Below are positions 45,335 through 52,852 of a stretch of 64,000 nucleotides of DNA, in pieces (the first letter of the stretch is position 1; the number at the start of each line of letters is the position of its first letter). Origin of the DNA: Candidatus Zixiibacteriota bacterium. Its GTDB lineage: Bacteria; Zixibacteria; MSB-5A5; GN15; JAAZOE01. The position numbers were made by a program, and so were the translations under genes. The stretch is from assembly GCA_036480375.1 (NCBI GenBank), contig JAZGGI010000042.1:1-64000 (forward strand). Reading direction: 5' to 3'. The notes beneath the pieces were generated by a model, which searched no databases, had not been told where the DNA came from, and worked only from the letters and a program-made list of their open reading frames with translations.

Positions 45335-45560
45335 AAATTCCAGTTTTTTTGAAAAGAAATCAGGACTTACGCCTGGGCACTCATAAACGCCTAAAATGGA
45401 CCTAATATGTTCATCTGTACCGATTGGTACAAAATTGGTAAGCTTGAAATTCATCGGTGGATTGATAATTCATTATCCGGTTTGACGTTATTAATTGGTT
45501 GATTTAAGGCACGACTCTTGCTTGATTTTCTACGAGGAATATGTTTAAAGAGGAGAAACT

Positions 45561-46760
45561 GTGAGACATTTATACCTGAATTTGATAATTTTCGCCATAG
45601 CCGCATTTTTAATATCCGGGTGCGATGACGATCCTGTCTCGAGTAAAAAAATGGGACTTGTACTGACATCCCAACATAATTTCCCCAAGGAGGTTGGAAT
45701 GTATTGGGAGTATGCCGTTCATGACAGCCTGACTGGCGAAACCGATACGGTTGAAGTGTCAATAGTTGATACGCTGACGGTTGAAGATACTCTTTTGACA
45801 ATGAAGTGGAATGTCAATTATTCTGACGGCGTCATACGACGCTATTATACTTTCAGAGGCGATACGCTGATGATCTCAAATGACAGTTTAATGATGGAAA
45901 GCGGTGAATGGTTTGTATTTCCATTTGAACTTAACAGTATGTGGACCGGACCCAATATATATGATGACACCAGCCGGGTAACTGAGATAGGCACAATTTC
46001 CGTTCCGGCGGGAACATTTACATCGGCGACTAAAATTGATCGCATCTGGTGGCGAGATTTTGAGGGCGGCGGCAATTACAGCACGACCTGGATTGCCGAT
46101 AGCGTTGGGATGGTTTACCGCCATCATCTTTCTCAGTATTCCGACGGGGCGCAATTGCATACAAGGGTGAATGAGACATGGGAATTATTGAATTTTAATT
46201 TGACGACTTTTTATATCGAGCAGTTTCCCAATGATATCGCCTTTTTCTGGAAATATGAATCATACGATAGTATCAACAATATCTATGACACCGTATTCGT
46301 TTTGGTAACCGATACGATAACCGTTTCGACCGTCAGCGGGGATATTCTTGGTAAGGTCTGGGTATACGACTACGGTGACCGTCAGGATACGGAATATGTA
46401 GCCGTGGTTGATAACCGAATTGAAGTTTATCCTCTTCCCCGAATCACTATTCCGGAGCTGAATCCGCTCCGTGATTATTATTATGAATTTCCCCTGACTG
46501 TTGGTCGGTACTGGGGCATCCTGTTTTTTTTCCCGATTCCTGATGTGTTTGAAAAAGTCCCCGTGAGATATCGTCAGGGTGGCGAATTTACGGCTTTCAA
46601 ACATTTTTATTCGCAGCAGGGATTAAGTTATTTTAAGGGTGTTGAAAGTTTGCTTGTTCCAAATATTGGAGTCATGTCACGAACGGTACGCGAGTATAAT
46701 CTCGGGCCGATGACGAAAGTGACTTATGAGTTGATTGATTATGGGTATCTAGAGGATTAG
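45561..46760 (+). CDS. Lipoprotein with two tandem copies of a ~190-aa domain
   Basis: 399 aa. Signal MRHLYLNLIIFAIAAFLISGC ends in the lipobox ISGC. Start is GTG 45561 behind GAGGAG. The mature protein falls into two similar halves: VGMYWEYAVHDSLTGETDTVEVSIVDTLTV (about 46-75; quoted in part as YWEYAVHDS) recurs as FFWKYESYDSINNIYDTVF (about 232-250), each followed by VxVxDTxTV and a later IxVPAG/IPELNP section. No known family; such modules are common in surface lipoproteins of this group of bacteria. Confidence 0.7.
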   Translation: MRHLYLNLIIFAIAAFLISGCDDDPVSSKKMGLVLTSQHNFPKEVGMYWEYAVHDSLTGETDTVEVSIVDTLTVEDTLLTMKWNVNYSDGVIRRYYTFRGDTLMISNDSLMMESGEWFVFPFELNSMWTGPNIYDDTSRVTEIGTISVPAGTFTSATKIDRIWWRDFEGGGNYSTTWIADSVGMVYRHHLSQYSDGAQLHTRVNETWELLNFNLTTFYIEQFPNDIAFFWKYESYDSINNIYDTVFVLVTDTITVSTVSGDILGKVWVYDYGDRQDTEYVAVVDNRIEVYPLPRITIPELNPLRDYYYEFPLTVGRYWGILFFFPIPDVFEKVPVRYRQGGEFTAFKHFYSQQGLSYFKGVESLLVPNIGVMSRTVREYNLGPMTKVTYELIDYGYLED

Positions 46761-46919
46761 TAGCGTTGGCAAAAATCTCGGAATTGAAATCCCTCAACTT
46801 CCGCCCTATCTCATATTATCACATATTTAAATTATCCTACACAATGTGATAGAATATCCGCATCTATTCATTACCTTGATGTGTTAGCAAAACAAAAATT
46901 TATTACAAAGGAGAATAAA

Positions 46920-47312
46920 ATGGCTGACGAGAAACCGGTCCATGGGACTTTTTGCTGGAATGAATTGATGACGCGTGATGCGGCGGCGGCTGAGAAATTT
47001 TATAGTGAGCTGGTTGGTTGGGAATTTGCCGACAGCAAAATGCCGGGAATGAAATATACCATTCTAAAAGCCGGGGAAAAAGAAGCCGCCGGAATGATGG
47101 ATATGCCGGCCGAAGTTCCCGCCCAAGTACCATCGCACTGGATGGCCTATATCACCGTTGACGATGTTGATGTCCTGGCGGGCAAAGTCGCCGGATTGGG
47201 CGGCGAAGTTATGCACGGCCCGATGGATATTCCCGGGGTTGGCAGATTTTGCGTCGTCAAAGACCCCACCGGAGCAGTCGTTGGTTTTATCACGTTCCCT
47301 GAGAAGAAGTAA
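46920..47312 (+). CDS. VOC-superfamily (glyoxalase/bleomycin-resistance-like) protein
   Basis: 130 aa. Two betaalphabetabetabeta modules with CWNELMTRDAAAAEKFYSELVGWEF and then HWMAYITVDDVDVLAGKVAGLGGEV; quoted motifs such as FYSELVGWEF are typical of the family. Start ATG 46920 with AAAGGAG. Ends in DPTGAVVGFITFPEKK. Catalytic or resistance function cannot be assigned. A REP-like hairpin sits 3 bases after the stop. Confidence 0.82.
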   Translation: MADEKPVHGTFCWNELMTRDAAAAEKFYSELVGWEFADSKMPGMKYTILKAGEKEAAGMMDMPAEVPAQVPSHWMAYITVDDVDVLAGKVAGLGGEVMHGPMDIPGVGRFCVVKDPTGAVVGFITFPEKK

Positions 47313-47315
47313 CGA

Positions 47316-47342
47316 GTAGGGCGGCATCCCTGCGATGCCGCC
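47316..47342 (+). repeat. REP-like hairpin
   Basis: GTAG followed by GGCGGCATC-CCTGC-GATGCCGCC, a perfect 9-bp stem, without a strong T-run. Its GTAG-plus-hairpin layout matches the palindromes in the decayed RAYT gene at 31 kb. It may double as a weak terminator. Confidence 0.5.
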
Positions 47343-47541
47343 GTTTAATCGCTGTTTATCGCGATTTATTCAATGACGTATCGTCTTGATTCAAACTCGA
47401 ATAAGCCAAAGAGCTAATATAAATGGAAATCCGTTCAGGAGCGGCATATGCGTCCATATATTCGGATAATACAATGTAAGATTCTCTACATTGGGATGAA
47501 GCTGAAAATTCAAAATAAAAATGGCATTTTGATTAATTGCT

Positions 47542-48225
47542 TCAGAAAAACTTATCAACAATGAATCTACAGAATATACTTGAACTGTCGATTTCTTCTA
47601 TTTTCACATCGAGGTTAAATTCGTTTGCAAGCTTTATGAAATCATCGGGCCTAAACGTATCGGAACGGAAGCCGTCTTTGCAAACGATAACGCCATTGCC
47701 GGTTGCGTCATAATCAATCTCACCCAGAAGACCTTCTTTTGATTGCAGTTCGAACCAATTCAGACGTTCGTCCCAGAATTTTTCGGAATAGCTGGAGAAC
47801 ATGATTATCCCCTTTGGGCGTGCGACGCGAAGAGCTTCGGATAGAAGTATTTCGGGATTTATCTTAATCGCCGATATTCCATTTTGGATACATAAAACAA
47901 CATCGAAAACATTATCAGCAAAACCGAGCGATCCGGCATCCATATTCGCCAAATGAAAATGCTTTCCTGCCGGCTCAAAGGATTTTGCCATCATCAGACT
48001 TTCAAGAGAAGTATCTATTCCGTATATGGACAAGTCTATCGATGACAAACAACTTAGTACCCGTCCATAGCCGCATCCGAGTTCGAGTACTCTATCATCG
48101 GGTTTGATATATTCGAGGACATAAGCGAATTCGGCTTCAAGATATTGTTTGACTCTGGGAGGCGCGATATCGTAGCATTTTTTTAGCTTCTTGGCCGAAA
48201 GTTTTTCCGAATAATAATCCGACAT
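47542..48225 (-). CDS. Class I SAM-dependent methyltransferase
   Basis: 227 aa. Motif I VLELGCGYGRVLSCL, followed by IYGIDTSLES and VFDVVLCIQNGISAI. Start ATG 48225 is chosen because it removes a Lys/Phe-rich leader of no coding character; the ribosome-binding site is weak either way. Divergent from the RNA candidate at 48397. The C-terminal third (FRPDDFIKLANEFNLDVKIEEI) is usual for UbiE-like enzymes. Substrate unknown. The 47343-47541 gap holds nothing recognisable. Confidence 0.8.
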   Translation of the reverse strand: MSDYYSEKLSAKKLKKCYDIAPPRVKQYLEAEFAYVLEYIKPDDRVLELGCGYGRVLSCLSSIDLSIYGIDTSLESLMMAKSFEPAGKHFHLANMDAGSLGFADNVFDVVLCIQNGISAIKINPEILLSEALRVARPKGIIMFSSYSEKFWDERLNWFELQSKEGLLGEIDYDATGNGVIVCKDGFRSDTFRPDDFIKLANEFNLDVKIEEIDSSSIFCRFIVDKFF

Positions 48226-48396
48226 AATCCAAATATATGTTTTCTCAAGCCTGAATATTAGGAAAAATTTGCGCTTTGCGAATTTTCGATGATGCTTTAT
48301 TATTTTGAAGCTTGAAACGGCGAAGAACAATAAAGAATACGATTTTCAAATTTTGATTGCGTCTTAGTGATTTTTGAACTATCTTATACTATCACC

Positions 48397-48539
48397 GTGT
48401 TGGGCGTGCAAGGGCGTAGTATTTATTACCCAGGGAACACACGGGGCTAACGTTAAGGGGAGCTTGGGGCTGTAACTTTTGTTGAATTCGACAGAAGTGT
48501 GAATTAGCCCGGTGGACCTGTTCTGCCGGGTTAATTTTT
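48397..48539 (+). ncRNA. Candidate structured small RNA, family not assigned
   Basis: A TATACT -10 box (48385-48390) precedes a 140-base non-coding stretch that ends in a strong terminator (11-bp stem 48502-48512 / 48526-48536, then T-run). Inside are a hairpin GGG..TTACCC (48412-48431), two copies of a GGGGCT(A/G)-type block, and a long imperfect palindrome around GAATTC (CTTTTGTTGAA/TTCGACAGAAG). There is no frame with a start. Too short and without the hallmarks of SRP or RNase P RNA; 6S RNA is possible but not shown. Confidence 0.4.
48502..48539 (+). terminator. Terminator of the RNA candidate
   Basis: AATTAGCCCGG / CCGGGTTAATT with one G-T pair and a 13-base loop, followed by TTTTA. Confidence 0.75.
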
Positions 48540-48554
48540 AAATTATGATACAAA

Positions 48555-48586
48555 AAAGCCGGGTATTTATTACAATACCCGGCTTT
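48555..48586 (-). terminator. Terminator of the PorV operon
   Basis: Perfect 13-bp stem AAAGCCGGGTATT / AATACCCGGCTTT with a 6-base loop, 19 bases after the PorV stop; on the minus strand it is followed by T-rich sequence. Confidence 0.85.
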
Positions 48587-48604
48587 AATTCAAGTAAAAC
48601 TCGC

Positions 48605-49600
48605 TTAGAATAGGAACTTTAGGGTGAAATATTGATTGGCATCGAATATATCACCGGTTTCAGCCCATGCGTATTCAAAGCTCATGGTGTTTCCGCCCAG
48701 GTCGAACATCAGTCCGCCTCCGGCTGAGAAACCATATATGTAATCATCCTGATCGGCGTAATTATAACCCGCTCTCAAGGAATACTTCTCGTCAAAGACA
48801 TATTCCATACCACCCTGCCAGACATCCTGGGAGTAGTTATTGGAACGGAAATTTCCATTCAAAGAAGCCATGCTCTTTTCCTGGTCAAAGAAGCGATATG
48901 ATGCTCCGAAGTTGATGGAGCTTGGCAGGTCGAAGGAAGCGACAACCGGACGGGCTGGACGGTCACCGTCAAGGGAACGATCGAATCCGCGACCGCCGAA
49001 TTCCATTTCGGGTCCGTAATTCTTAATCACCATGCCCAGCTTGAGGCCATTCCAGTTGGGGTCAAAAACGACACCGACATCGAAAGCTAAACCGGAAGCC
49101 GAAACTTCGAATATCTTTTCGTTGACAAACATGGTCGTAAATCCGAAGGATACATTCGAAGTCAGGATACGCGCGTAGGAGAGTGAAATTACCGACAGAG
49201 TCGGTGAAAATACTCGTCCGGTGCCGTCCGAATAGTCCTCGGTAGTTTCTTCTATGTCGCCGATTGAAACAATCTTGGCGGCGACGCCGATCGTTCCAAA
49301 ATCTTCAATGCGGGTAACCACACCGGCGAAATTGACATCAATATCGGCCAAATATGGCTGATGGCTAAACATAGCCTCAGTACGTGTGGTAAAGGCCAGA
49401 CCGGCAGGATTCCAGAATATTGATTCAACCCCGGTTGCGTCAGCCACGACTGCACCGCCCAAGGCCGTGCCGCGAGAGCCAACCGGAAGACGAAGTTCCT
49501 GCCCACCGGCACTGCCCAAACGCAGTACGTTCCCTGCGTAAGCCGTATTAAGGCTCACAACAAGGAGAATCAAAAACATAATTAGGTATTTATTGTTCAT
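48605..49600 (-). CDS. PorV/PorQ-family outer-membrane protein
   Basis: 331 aa with signal peptide (MFLILLVVSLNTAYA). The N-terminal LPVGSRGTALGGAVVADATG, then SIFWNPAGLA, is the signature of the PorV/PorQ (UPF0164) beta-barrel family. It ends in the aromatic strand YFTLKFLF. PorV is a shuttle component of the type IX secretion system in Bacteroidetes; here it is the last gene of an operon behind a TonB receptor and a large secreted protein with a C-terminal sorting-like domain. GGAGG precedes ATG 49600. Confidence 0.85.
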   Translation of the reverse strand: MNNKYLIMFLILLVVSLNTAYAGNVLRLGSAGGQELRLPVGSRGTALGGAVVADATGVESIFWNPAGLAFTTRTEAMFSHQPYLADIDVNFAGVVTRIEDFGTIGVAAKIVSIGDIEETTEDYSDGTGRVFSPTLSVISLSYARILTSNVSFGFTTMFVNEKIFEVSASGLAFDVGVVFDPNWNGLKLGMVIKNYGPEMEFGGRGFDRSLDGDRPARPVVASFDLPSSINFGASYRFFDQEKSMASLNGNFRSNNYSQDVWQGGMEYVFDEKYSLRAGYNYADQDDYIYGFSAGGGLMFDLGGNTMSFEYAWAETGDIFDANQYFTLKFLF

Positions 49601-49620
49601 CTTTCTATCATCCTCCTTGT

Positions 49621-52600
49621 TTAATATATCTTCAATACTTCGGCTTCAACAAAGACCGCCATTTTGCCAATCTTTGTGCCATAACCTTCGGCTTCAACAA
49701 CATAGATATAAATACCGGAGGCAACCGGGAGATTATTTTCGGTTAAGACATCCCAGTAAGCTATAGCCGTCGATGGGTCATCCTTATCAATAGTACGAAG
49801 CAGATCACCACCGAGATTAAATATCTTTATAGTGCAGGCGCCCGGCAGATGATGGAAGGCAATCTGCTTGATGCCCGGTGACGGATCATAACCACCGAAG
49901 AGATAGAATGGATTCGGAACCGCCTTAATATCATCCAGAGCTGATTCGGATTTGGCTACGGTCGTTACCAGAGAGGTAAAAGTAAAAACATCGCTTGGTG
50001 TATTTACTCGGGCAGGAATAATCAAAAATTCATCTCCATCCTCAAAAACCAGACCTGAAGTACCATGCCTGTTCCAAGTCGCCCAGTACATTATCGGCAT
50101 CGGATCATCGATGGCGTTTAATTGATATTCCGCAACCGGAGTTTCGGAATATGGGGCATTGAAAATCCAGAGCCATTCACGAGGACCACCACCATCAATA
50201 TTACTTGAACCTTCTGCCGGACCACCTATGCCATATTGATTGTGATCTCTGGGCCAATACTTTCCATCCAGAACAGCTAATGCGGCATTGTTTTCCAGAT
50301 ATCCGACCGCTAATCTTTCCGGAGGATCCACATCCATATTCCAGGCAGAAAGTGGACAGCTCTTTTCAAAATCCTGAAAACCGTAACTGCCGCCGTTAAT
50401 CATAAATGGCGCAAATTCAGGCAGTGCCGGTGGATCACCAAAGCCACGGCCATATCTGTATGCATATGATACATTTTCATCCGCTGGATCGAAGACGCCG
50501 TTCTCATCAACGGCCGCCAACTTGAGAAGTACAGCCGGTATAGTTGAAGGATCGACCGGATCGTGACCTCCCCACACATCGCCCGGACCAGCCCAACCGA
50601 GAGCTCCTCCGAAACCTTCAAAGCCGAAGTCTGCACTTGCCCAAGTAAATCGGCGAGTACCATTTGGAATTTCCCAACCCGCACTACCCGGTTTTACGCC
50701 AGGAGTTGGGCCGAGAACTTTAATCAACATACCCTCAACCGGGAGATAAAAATGATCACCGGTTTGATTCAACTGTCCCATTTGCAAAGTATCGCCGGTA
50801 GTAACATTGACTAAATGCCATACGGTCTCACCCAACAGGGCATCGTCTTCAAAGGTTACTTCATAAGTATCACCTGTTAGTAGCCAAGGATCGGTAACAA
50901 TCGGCAATACGCTGCCGTCACCCCCGCCGGTATGAGTTACCTCGAGAGTATCGTTACCTTCGGCGCCAAACAATGTTCCTGCTGTCGGTGATTGCGGGAA
51001 GACACGCAATACCGTTTGGCTTTCGAGGAAACGGTCCTGATTAGGAACCGGCTGATCGTCAAAAATATAGCTAAACGAAAACGCCGTAACGCGGAAGAAA
51101 TATTCCGTAACGTCGTTAAGTAAACCCCCATTTATCCTGTCTTGCGTGACAGTACGACTATAAGCCAGTCTTGAATTACTCAGGTCGCGTTTGGGATCTC
51201 CAACAATTAAACCGGTAATGGGATCTCTTAGCGAATCGACAAGGGCATTGTCTCGAGCATTTACCACGTCCCATGTATTCAATAAGGTCCAGGGGCCAGC
51301 GGCTGTTTCACCCTGCCAGAAAGAATAACCTTCGTATTCAAAATCGCCGGGATCAACTTCGGAAGTATCACCCCATGTGAAGATTATTTCCCCCGGCAAT
51401 TGGGCTACATTCACTACTGGGGCAGCCGGGGGTTTTGGAGGATTGAACCCTGATTCATATAATCTCTGTGCGAATATATCCAATTCCTTCACGAGAGTAA
51501 TTGAGGTCAACCTGTCAGTGCCCAACCCTACGATTATGGCAGCCAAAATTTCGGTCGAGTCGCCCGGAGCGAAAGTAACCGGTCCGGTTGTCTGCATCCA
51601 ACGCCGGTCGGCGGGATTGATATCAAGGTCACCCACATCCGCTACCGGATCACCTGAATGCATATACTTAAGATCAACACCATTATAATTATAAGGGTTA
51701 CCGGTCTTACCATCCAAACCTTGCATAAATGCGTAGGTTTCGGTGAAGTTATCCGGATCGGTACCGTTGATGTATTTGAAGAATGATCCCATCCCGTAAT
51801 TTACAGAGTCGGGATAGGTTTTTCCCCACATTCTTCCCAAAATCAGCTCACCGTCTTCTGTGGTATCGGCCGGATCCGCAGCATCGATTTCCGCTTGAGT
51901 AGCGGCTCGGAGCGGTCCCTGGAAAAAGTCAATACCGAGACAAGGCACATCATCATAAAAAGTATCGTTATCATCGACATTGTAAACAAATCCGAGACCT
52001 ATCAGAGTATCACACCCTACTAAGTCATCTCCGGCACCGCCCAAATCAGGGTCGGACCATATCGAGAAATAACAATCATTGATAGTATTGCCGCCTTTAT
52101 TGAATATCTGGAATTTCAAAATAACAATATTCCCCAGAGATCCTTGGCGGTCAAAAGCAAAAACGGTCTGCTTGACTTCAAGGCCCAAAGGAGCAGTTGT
52201 CCCGCCGTCAACATCGCCGCGTTTATCGGGGTCGGCGTCGTTGTAAATGGCCCAACACATTTGATCGCCCAACATTTCCGGCTGTAGCTTATTATCGGCG
52301 TCCAGAATGGGTTCGCCCAAAGTATCAAGCATTATTGGAGCGCCCCAGGCAACCGCGTTGTCAAGATAGTCCAAATAATCCTGATTTGGGTTTCCGGCCA
52401 GGGAATCGCGATAAAGTTTCAAAACCCTGAAATCTGGTGAGTCTGGCGAAAATGTAGTACCAATCATCGGACCGGGAACGTATTCACTACCATATTCCGA
52501 TAAAGCACCACGTCTTTGGCCGTTTACCTCCCCTCCAACCCAAAGACCGCCAGCATAATATGGCGATCTTATGGCAAGATCATCGCCGGCCGAGATTGGA

Positions 52601-52833
52601 GCCGGATCACCGGCATACGGGAAAAATGTTCCATAATCATAGCCGAAGTAACCGGATAAATCTCTGCCAAAATTCCCGTGATTGGTGACAAACATCAATA
52701 TACGGTTGGCGTCGATAAATGTCGTATTATCGGTTACCGCTGCTTTATCACTGATATATCCTTTGGGTGGCAATGCCATGACAGGCACCGCGAAAAGGAT
52801 TACCAGCAAAAAGACTAGAAGTTTTATTTTCAT
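49621..52833 (-). CDS. Large secreted protein with C-terminal FlgD-Ig/T9SS-type sorting domain
   Basis: 1070 aa with signal peptide (KIKLLVFLLVILFAVPVMA). The body contains beta-rich and fibronectin-type stretches without a catalytic motif. The last about 90 residues (IKAVPNPFYLFGGYDPSPG; IKIFNLGGDLLRTID; ASGIYIYVVEAEG) form a FlgD-Ig/por-secretion type A-like tail, typical of proteins anchored on the surface by type IX secretion. ATG 52833 (AGAGG nine bases upstream) is preferred to ATG 52842. Sits between the TonB receptor and PorV genes. Role unknown; substrate capture or attachment are possible. Confidence 0.8.
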   Translation of the reverse strand: MKIKLLVFLLVILFAVPVMALPPKGYISDKAAVTDNTTFIDANRILMFVTNHGNFGRDLSGYFGYDYGTFFPYAGDPAPISAGDDLAIRSPYYAGGLWVGGEVNGQRRGALSEYGSEYVPGPMIGTTFSPDSPDFRVLKLYRDSLAGNPNQDYLDYLDNAVAWGAPIMLDTLGEPILDADNKLQPEMLGDQMCWAIYNDADPDKRGDVDGGTTAPLGLEVKQTVFAFDRQGSLGNIVILKFQIFNKGGNTINDCYFSIWSDPDLGGAGDDLVGCDTLIGLGFVYNVDDNDTFYDDVPCLGIDFFQGPLRAATQAEIDAADPADTTEDGELILGRMWGKTYPDSVNYGMGSFFKYINGTDPDNFTETYAFMQGLDGKTGNPYNYNGVDLKYMHSGDPVADVGDLDINPADRRWMQTTGPVTFAPGDSTEILAAIIVGLGTDRLTSITLVKELDIFAQRLYESGFNPPKPPAAPVVNVAQLPGEIIFTWGDTSEVDPGDFEYEGYSFWQGETAAGPWTLLNTWDVVNARDNALVDSLRDPITGLIVGDPKRDLSNSRLAYSRTVTQDRINGGLLNDVTEYFFRVTAFSFSYIFDDQPVPNQDRFLESQTVLRVFPQSPTAGTLFGAEGNDTLEVTHTGGGDGSVLPIVTDPWLLTGDTYEVTFEDDALLGETVWHLVNVTTGDTLQMGQLNQTGDHFYLPVEGMLIKVLGPTPGVKPGSAGWEIPNGTRRFTWASADFGFEGFGGALGWAGPGDVWGGHDPVDPSTIPAVLLKLAAVDENGVFDPADENVSYAYRYGRGFGDPPALPEFAPFMINGGSYGFQDFEKSCPLSAWNMDVDPPERLAVGYLENNAALAVLDGKYWPRDHNQYGIGGPAEGSSNIDGGGPREWLWIFNAPYSETPVAEYQLNAIDDPMPIMYWATWNRHGTSGLVFEDGDEFLIIPARVNTPSDVFTFTSLVTTVAKSESALDDIKAVPNPFYLFGGYDPSPGIKQIAFHHLPGACTIKIFNLGGDLLRTIDKDDPSTAIAYWDVLTENNLPVASGIYIYVVEAEGYGTKIGKMAVFVEAEVLKIY

Positions 52834-52852
52834 TTTATTCATCCTCTTCTTC

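Noticed and set aside
48397-48539. SRP RNA, RNase P RNA or a second tmRNA
   Set aside because: The conserved SRP tetraloop region, the RNase P core and the tmRNA end pairing are absent.
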